Source: Stictocephala bisonia (Eukaryota > Arthropoda > Insecta > Hemiptera > Membracidae). Taken from it: a stretch of 64,000 nucleotides of DNA. Under the pieces are notes generated by a model. That model was not told the origin of the DNA and did no database searches. It saw only the letters and a list, made by a program, of their open reading frames with translations. The position numbers and the translations under genes were made by a program. This document shows, piece by piece, positions 58,660 through 64,000 of the stretch. Numbering within the stretch: the first letter of the stretch is position 1; the number at the start of each line of letters is the position of its first letter. The DNA lies in NCBI GenBank assembly GCA_035578905.1, contig JAQJVL010002581.1:26996-90995 (forward strand), given 5' to 3'.

Positions 58660-59454
58660 TCTGGTCATTTTCTTAAAATGAAGTTGTTGACGGCCTACTA
58701 TGGTCTCATTTACCCTCACCTATCCTATGTAGTTGGGCGAGCCGGTGGCCGAGTGGTCTAAGGCGTCAGGACTTTGAGCTTGGGTTAGAGATAGCGCTGG
58801 TCCGAATCCGGCCTAGACCGGAAGACTTGTCAGTAATATTCACCTTCTACTGTACTGGTTCGCCCCCTTACTCTGCCTGATTAAGTTCCTCGCACAGATC
58901 AATAGTCTATGAGGAATGGGCAGAGTAAGGTAAAGAAGGAGGTTAGCCTCTTCTTTTATTTAAAAAAAATTATGCTTTGGGGTAGCTGTTCCAATACTGA
59001 ATCTATTCGACTATTCAGATTGCAAAAAAGGGCAGTCAGAATCATCTGTAATCTGCCATTGAGACAGTCATGCAAACCCACATTCAAAACACTGGAACTG
59101 TTTGTTGACCCTACCTTGTATATACATACTGGCTATTAGTGTAGGTCAAAGTGTGTACTTACACCTGAGACTGAGATAGACAGTCATGCCACTAGAGGCA
59201 GGGAAAACTACCGTACTGGACAACATAGAACGGTGGTCTATGAACACCTTCCCTCACAGGTTGGTGTCCAATTGGTCAATAGTTTACAATCTGAATATAA
59301 AAGCCTCGATATTCCCAAAGCATTTAAGGCACACTTAAAGAGGGTTTTGATTTCTGGGGCCTTTTACAGTGTGGGAGAGTTCTTGGCACATCACTGGGAG
59401 TCTAATAATTGTTGCCAACACCAACGATGGAATGGCTTGGATAGTTGTATGTGA
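58660..59454 (+). pseudogene. Reverse transcriptase C-terminus interrupted by a SINE
   Basis: Before the SINE, KLLTAYYGLIYPHLSYV is read at about 58,680-58,730. After it the protein resumes with LWGSCSNTESIRLFRLQKRA and VRIICNLPLRQSC (about 58,973-59,080), then KTLELFVDPTLYI. A further frame gives NYRTGQHRTVVYEHLPSQVG and VQLVNSLQSEYKSL (59,195-59,310), ending near 59,454. Order and residues match the jockey/RTE-type thumb and tail. It is frameshifted near 59,137-59,190. Confidence 0.82.
58735..58970 (+). mobile_element. tRNA-derived SINE
   Basis: The head resembles a Leu/Ser-type tRNA with an A box (GTGGCCGAGTGGTCTAAGG, 58,746) and a B box (GCTGGTCCGAATCC, about 58,796) at the spacing of an RNA polymerase III internal promoter. 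The acceptor stem does not close properly, so it is not a tRNA gene. An unrelated body (TTCGCCCCCTTACTCTGCC...) and an A-rich tail (TTTAAAAAAAATT, about 58,960) follow. It lies inside a retrotransposon coding sequence, hence a later insertion. Confidence 0.8.
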
Positions 59455-59590
59455 GAGCAGCGGGTGAATGAAACAATTGTATGTATAAATGAGGCTATTG
59501 TAAGAATGAATGTGTAGGTAGCTAAAAATATTTTTTAATCTGACGTTTGCGATACATATTAATGCAAATAAAAATAATAATAGTATTATT

Positions 59591-61924
59591 AATATTATTA
59601 TGAGTACAATTACATCTCTATCAGTTATTATAACAAATAATTAAACGTAACTAATATCCAACTATTCACCAGTCATTAATCCTTTTTTTCTATCATGAGA
59701 ATATTTATTATTTATTGCTAGTGTTATTCTCTGATAACAAGTGGACTGTATAATGAAATGTGTTGGGGGATAAAAAGAAACGATTATACGATTGCTGTTA
59801 AAGATTATAGATGAACTTATTATGCACTCACGACTTTCCTTTGAGAGAGGGTCTAGAGACACTGACTGGAAGCTGGATCAGCGTGGGCGACGTCCCACGT
59901 GCGTCCAAGTGGAGAGTAGTGCGAAACTAATATGCATTAAGACCGGGCTGATCAGCTGACCTCATTATGAGCAACAATGGGGAATTCAACGCGTATTTTG
60001 TTTAATCTGGAAAGCCGTAATGGGCAGAAAGAATAAATGTCCTTTAAACATTTTGTTATTTAAATTAAAATTATTTTTTACAAAATCACTCAAATGTTTG
60101 TATTTACACAACATTCGTTGCAATTGAAACAATGTTATGTAAATTAAGTAAAAATGGATTTGTGAAAATAGAGAGTAAGAAGAAAATACGAGTTGAAAAG
60201 TTTTCATAACTCAACGACAAAGGAGATTTCAACTCCCAAAACACTTCTTAAGTATGTACCGAACATCCAACCATTAAAACTTCCACTTAGATATTTCTGG
60301 AATTATTTGAAATATCTAAATAAATAAATTGAGTTTAGCTGACTCATGTAGCTGTAAGTGTTTCAAAATTATTGTATATAATTAATTGTAGTTGTTAAAA
60401 GAAATATCTAATCATATTGTTTACAGGACTTTTTTATTTGACGACAACCCTAAGATATGTCAAAGCGCATTCAAAAATATAAATTGGAAAATTAGTTTTA
60501 ACTAAAGTAAGAAAATTAAACTTTATATTTACAAATATTTCTCTCTTAAAATGAATAAAATAAATAACTATAAACAGTTATTTAAAGGTATAATGTAAAT
60601 GAAACGGTAATGTTAAAAAGTAAAATATTCAAATACCTTTTTATATAAGCCAATATATTTTTGTATTTTGTTATCTATGAGCAGTCACACAAAATAATTA
60701 ATTTACATACAAAATGGTTAGTTTTCTGTTAAACAAAAGGATCACTGTTTACGTGTTCACTATCTCTATAAATGTTGGATCAAATTTAGAAGAATGGCGT
60801 CCTTGTATTGGTTGTTTAGTTACGAGTACTGTTTTCAAATATTCACTTTACACACACACTAAGTGAATTGCAAAACGGCCCTGACAATATTGTCTGCTCA
60901 ATATTGAAGCGTCATATTTACATTTTTCACCAAATTTAAATTAACTTAATTTCTTTAGTTTCTGCAGTCTACAAAATAGGGACCACACGTCTTATAGGTA
61001 TCTTTCATAGCTATAATTTTGAAACAGCTATTAAATTTATGAAATCTACAATTAACTGTCCGTAGAAACAGTTTCCCTCTACGGCCGATATCTGGTGTTT
61101 GGTGACTCACACTCATCAAGAGTAGGCTAATAACTTTTCGAAAATATTCATAAAAGAAAATGTATAAACTATCAGGTAGGCACAAACGGTTTCATAACAG
61201 CTTCATTCTGTCTATAGCTGTTCCGCAGGGAAGGTACTAAATATTATATTACCATTAGTAATATACATTTTATATTAAATAATCAATATGGATCATGTTA
61301 AATTGTCGCATTTACGTTATAAACAATTGAAAAAATAAGTACTTACAGAGGGAAAATAATGATACAGTTTAATAAAATACAAGGCTTGTTTTCAAAGTAC
61401 ACATCGTTTTGGAATTCCACCGCTGTAGCGCAGCGCTCACCGTTCTGTGCATGCGCGCTGAGTACTACTATCTGTTGGCAAGCCACGGCCGCCGTTACGA
61501 ACCCATTCGACTGTATTTAACGTTACTTACGAGGTTTTTAAGGGCCTTCTCCGATTTAAAATGCCACCGACTGTAAAGTACGCGTTTTGGTAGCACTAAA
61601 GGCGGCTGACATTAATTGTGAGATCTTTTTTTAAATAATTTTTCCAACCTGTGGAATGTTATATTTTCATACTCAGTACTCTGTAATTTACTTCTTATTC
61701 TTACTGAGATCGGGGAGAAAAACTCATTTTACTTTAAATTCATCTAGTTGCTAATACACTATTATTACTTGGAAAAATATGTTATAATTAATAATGGGGT
61801 AGCAAATAAAATTATAAAGTAAGGTTTTTTATAGTTACGTAACATTTTTTAAACAAAATTATACAATAAAAGTATATTTTGAATGGCACCATACTTGGAA
61901 AAAAGAAAAACCTTTGTCTTCAGT
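59591..61924. other. AT-rich stretch without recognised genes
   Basis: Short isolated frames only (59,662-59,862, 59,986-60,207 and 60,955-61,185, all minus). Two GC-richer islets, at 59,865-59,960 (GGGCGACGTCCCACGTGCG) and 61,410-61,510 (GTGCATGCGCGCTGAGTAC), contain dyad-like strings of unknown role. Confidence 0.5.
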
Positions 61925-62320
61925 TTAGTAAAAGACAAATATGTCTTGTAATTGAACTCGACGTAATTGACGTGAAGGTGACACTGAGACAAACGACCAC
62001 GGACATACAACGTATTTAAAAGACAAATATGTCTTGTAATTGAATTCGACGTAATTGACGTGAAGGTGACACTGAGATAAACAACCACTGTCATACAACA
62101 TTAGGTCATATTGGTTCAAACTGTTCAATTTATTAAGAGACAAATAGTTCTTGTAATTGAACTCGACGTAATTGACGTGAAGGTGACACTGAGACAAACA
62201 ACCACTGTCATACAACATTAGGTCATATTGGTTCAAACTGTTCAATTTATTAAGAGACAAATAGTTCTTGTAAATGAACTCGACGTAATTGACGTGAAGG
62301 TGACACTGAGAAACAAACAG
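61925..62320. repeat. ~117-bp tandem repeat, four units, first and last shortened
   Basis: Units begin AGACAAATATGTCTTGTAA or GAGACAAATAGTTCTTG, share CTCGACGTAATTGACGTGAA and GGTGACACTGAGACAAAC, and end with CATTAGGTCATATTGGTTC. The spacing is ~89 bp, then ~117 bp. Each unit has two ACGT cores in near-dyad symmetry. Minus-strand open frames across it are repeat translations. Confidence 0.93.
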
Positions 62321-63680
62321 TGTTATAAAGCAATAAGTGATATTGGTTCTTAGTTCAAGTATTCTATTCTTACAATTCTTTATCTTATAGGTGAAAAAAC
62401 ATGTTAATAATGAGAATATAGATTTTAACTGTTATTAAATATTGATATTAGAAAAACGTTTAGATCTCGTTGGTAAAATAAATTATTGACAGTTTTCTTT
62501 ATTTTTAAGTAGTTTTTTTGTGTCCAAGAGGGTGAATATATTTTCGTTTAGTATTATTTACTTTTTAATAAGGGTTGTGTAAGTGCGCATGACTTTTTTA
62601 TCGTGGATTGATGTTGGGTGGTTGATCTAAGGCCTTGTACTCCAGCCACAACTTAGTGGGGTGATAAATAAAATATTTGTGACTGTAATTTGCATCTTTA
62701 CTGAGAATTTAATCAAAACCATTAGAAGAAAGCTTGAAAAATTGAATTTTGTATGTGTTTGTCCGTACAAAAACTGTACAACTCAAAAACTATTAAAGAT
62801 AGGGACGTGCGGTTTTTATTAAAATGTTTATTATCAAACTCGTTTGAGCCCTTATTCAAAAAATTCATTTTTTATGCTTTTTATCCTTTAAAATAAAAAA
62901 ACTAAAATTTCAAAAAGGTGAAAACTATCTACATCTACAAAGTACACCTACATACTAAATTTAGTAAAAATTTATCTATCCGTTTGGTATCCATCACATA
63001 CACACACACAGACACTTATCGGGCAGACACCAAACTTTTTTTAATATTTTTTGTGTTCAGGGGGTCCTAAATGGATTTTTAGACCAACTTATAAAAAAAA
63101 TTTGTTTACGACTACCATACTTTATGGGAAAAAGTTTACTTTACTAATGCCTATGGGAAAAAGTAATCAAAAGTAAATGTTCAGCTCAGGGTCTAACTCA
63201 AGTTAATATTCTCTATTTGTATTGGTAAATAAATGCGTCATAATAACTAAATATTTTACTGCTGTAACTATGACATTAATTTTAACAGTTTTAAATAATA
63301 CATAAATAATTTAATAATTTTATTAACTAGATAGAATAGTACAAATAAAATATTTCTTGAGATACAAATTAAATTGTTTAAGTAATTGCTTCCTTTTAAA
63401 AGTAAAAACCACTGAAAGCACGTTAAATAAAAATGCTTGTCTTGTAATATTTCATTATTTCATAGTATTCTTACAATATTGTTTGAGGTTTTATTCTACT
63501 GTATATTAGTTCACTGGGAAATATAATATTACTAAACATTTATATCAGAACTGTATAGTTAACCTTACATTGAATAATTTTAAAGAATGTCTCGAGTTGA
63601 CACTATAAATATTATTAAATACCAAATAATCGATTTATCAAATGTTGCATCAAACATTTAACATCGATCAGTGGTAATTC
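62321..63680. other. No recognised gene
   Basis: AT-rich, with a short CA microsatellite at about 62,998-63,020. 62,750-63,100 looks like a degraded repeat (phrases such as CAACTCAAAAACTATTAAAG and TACCATACTTTATGGGAAAA), but its family was not identified. Confidence 0.45.
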
Positions 63681-63685
63681 GGTGG

Positions 63686-63735
63686 TATGTATATAAAGTG
63701 ACGTGGAACGGACAGAACAGCTGATTGCTCATTAC
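63686..63735 (+). promoter_or_regulatory. Possible core promoter (TATA plus initiator)
   Basis: TATATAAAG near 63,690 is followed by TGACGTGG and, about 30 bases after the TATA, by GCTCATTACAG, an initiator-like context. The spacing is right for an arthropod TATA promoter. Any gene would run off the window; the frame to 63,988 starts without a good ATG and is not recognised. Confidence 0.3.
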
Positions 63736-64000
63736 AGACGAATATTTGGCACGCTATTATCCGATGGGTGGAGGGGGGGTGGAGGAACAATGGGACAATC
63801 TGGGAGTCGGAGTATTACATAATATAAGTAGCACATTTTGTAACTGTAATTTAAAATTAATGAAATATTTATACATCTATTGCGCTTTGTTAATTTTAAT
63901 TTTGATCAGGCCACAGATGAAAAAGATTCATTCATTCATTAGTAAGTTACCGATCGTCAAGATATGGGTGAATATGAGGAACGAATGATTGTTATGAGAG

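Larger units (their letters stand above)
58635..59590 (+). mobile_element. 3' end of a second non-LTR retrotransposon
   Basis: A 5'-truncated copy starting within the reverse transcriptase C-terminal region and ending in a simple tail (AATAAAAATAATAATAG, about 59,565-59,585). A SINE is nested in it at 58,735-58,970. Confidence 0.8.

Noticed and set aside
58738..58820. Genuine tRNA gene
   Set aside because: A and B boxes are present, but the acceptor stem does not pair and a SINE body with an A-rich tail follows.

Overview
The window is animal, most likely arthropod or insect, nuclear DNA. It is AT-rich and gene-poor, with spliceosomal introns. It is packed with satellites and broken transposons: a non-LTR (jockey/CR1-type) reverse transcriptase, mariner, PIF/Harbinger with a MADF partner, a Helitron fragment and a tRNA-derived SINE. 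No intact host protein-coding gene could be supported. The species cannot be named from this sequence.

Layout. 1-10,655 is a 102-bp satellite of about 104 units, open to the left, in which two unit families alternate in blocks. 10,656-13,654 is unrecognised. 13,655-15,686 is a ~33-35-bp minisatellite with higher-order structure. 15,687-31,589 is the most striking object: a 15.9-kb giant palindrome inserted into that minisatellite. It is flanked by the 6-bp duplication CATACT and ends in 5'-AGTAGG and CCTACT-3'. Each ~7.3-kb arm carries a decayed protein-primed family B DNA polymerase (pPolB) of the Maverick/Polinton, adintovirus and bidnavirus kind, and the arms are separated by a 300-bp spacer. 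No integrase, capsid, protease or packaging ATPase is visible. The right arm holds a 100-N gap, followed by a second left terminus in the same minisatellite context, so a 5.2-kb deletion derivative (26,364-31,589) is joined to it. This is either a second allele merged by the assembler or a tandem copy.

31,590-32,102 is the rest of the minisatellite. 32,902-36,240 is a minus-strand, 5'-truncated non-LTR retrotransposon. 36,285-37,225 is a near-identical 62-bp array. 37,226-45,850 is mostly unrecognised, with a 64-nt hairpin, a 64-bp array and AT repeats. 45,848-46,780 is a mariner with an internal deletion. 46,980-47,745 is a 69-bp array. 51,628-55,080 is a PIF/Harbinger element with its TTA duplication, two transposase exons and a convergent MADF gene. 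55,590-57,800 combines a foldback element, direct repeats and a Helitron helicase fragment. 58,635-59,590 is another non-LTR 3' end with a SINE inside its coding sequence. 61,925-62,320 is a ~117-bp array, and a possible core promoter lies near 63,690.

The main candidate for something undescribed is the pPolB palindrome. Two polymerase frame breaks are shared by both arms and several others are private to one arm. This suggests that the arms were copied from an already damaged gene, or homogenised by conversion, and then decayed separately.
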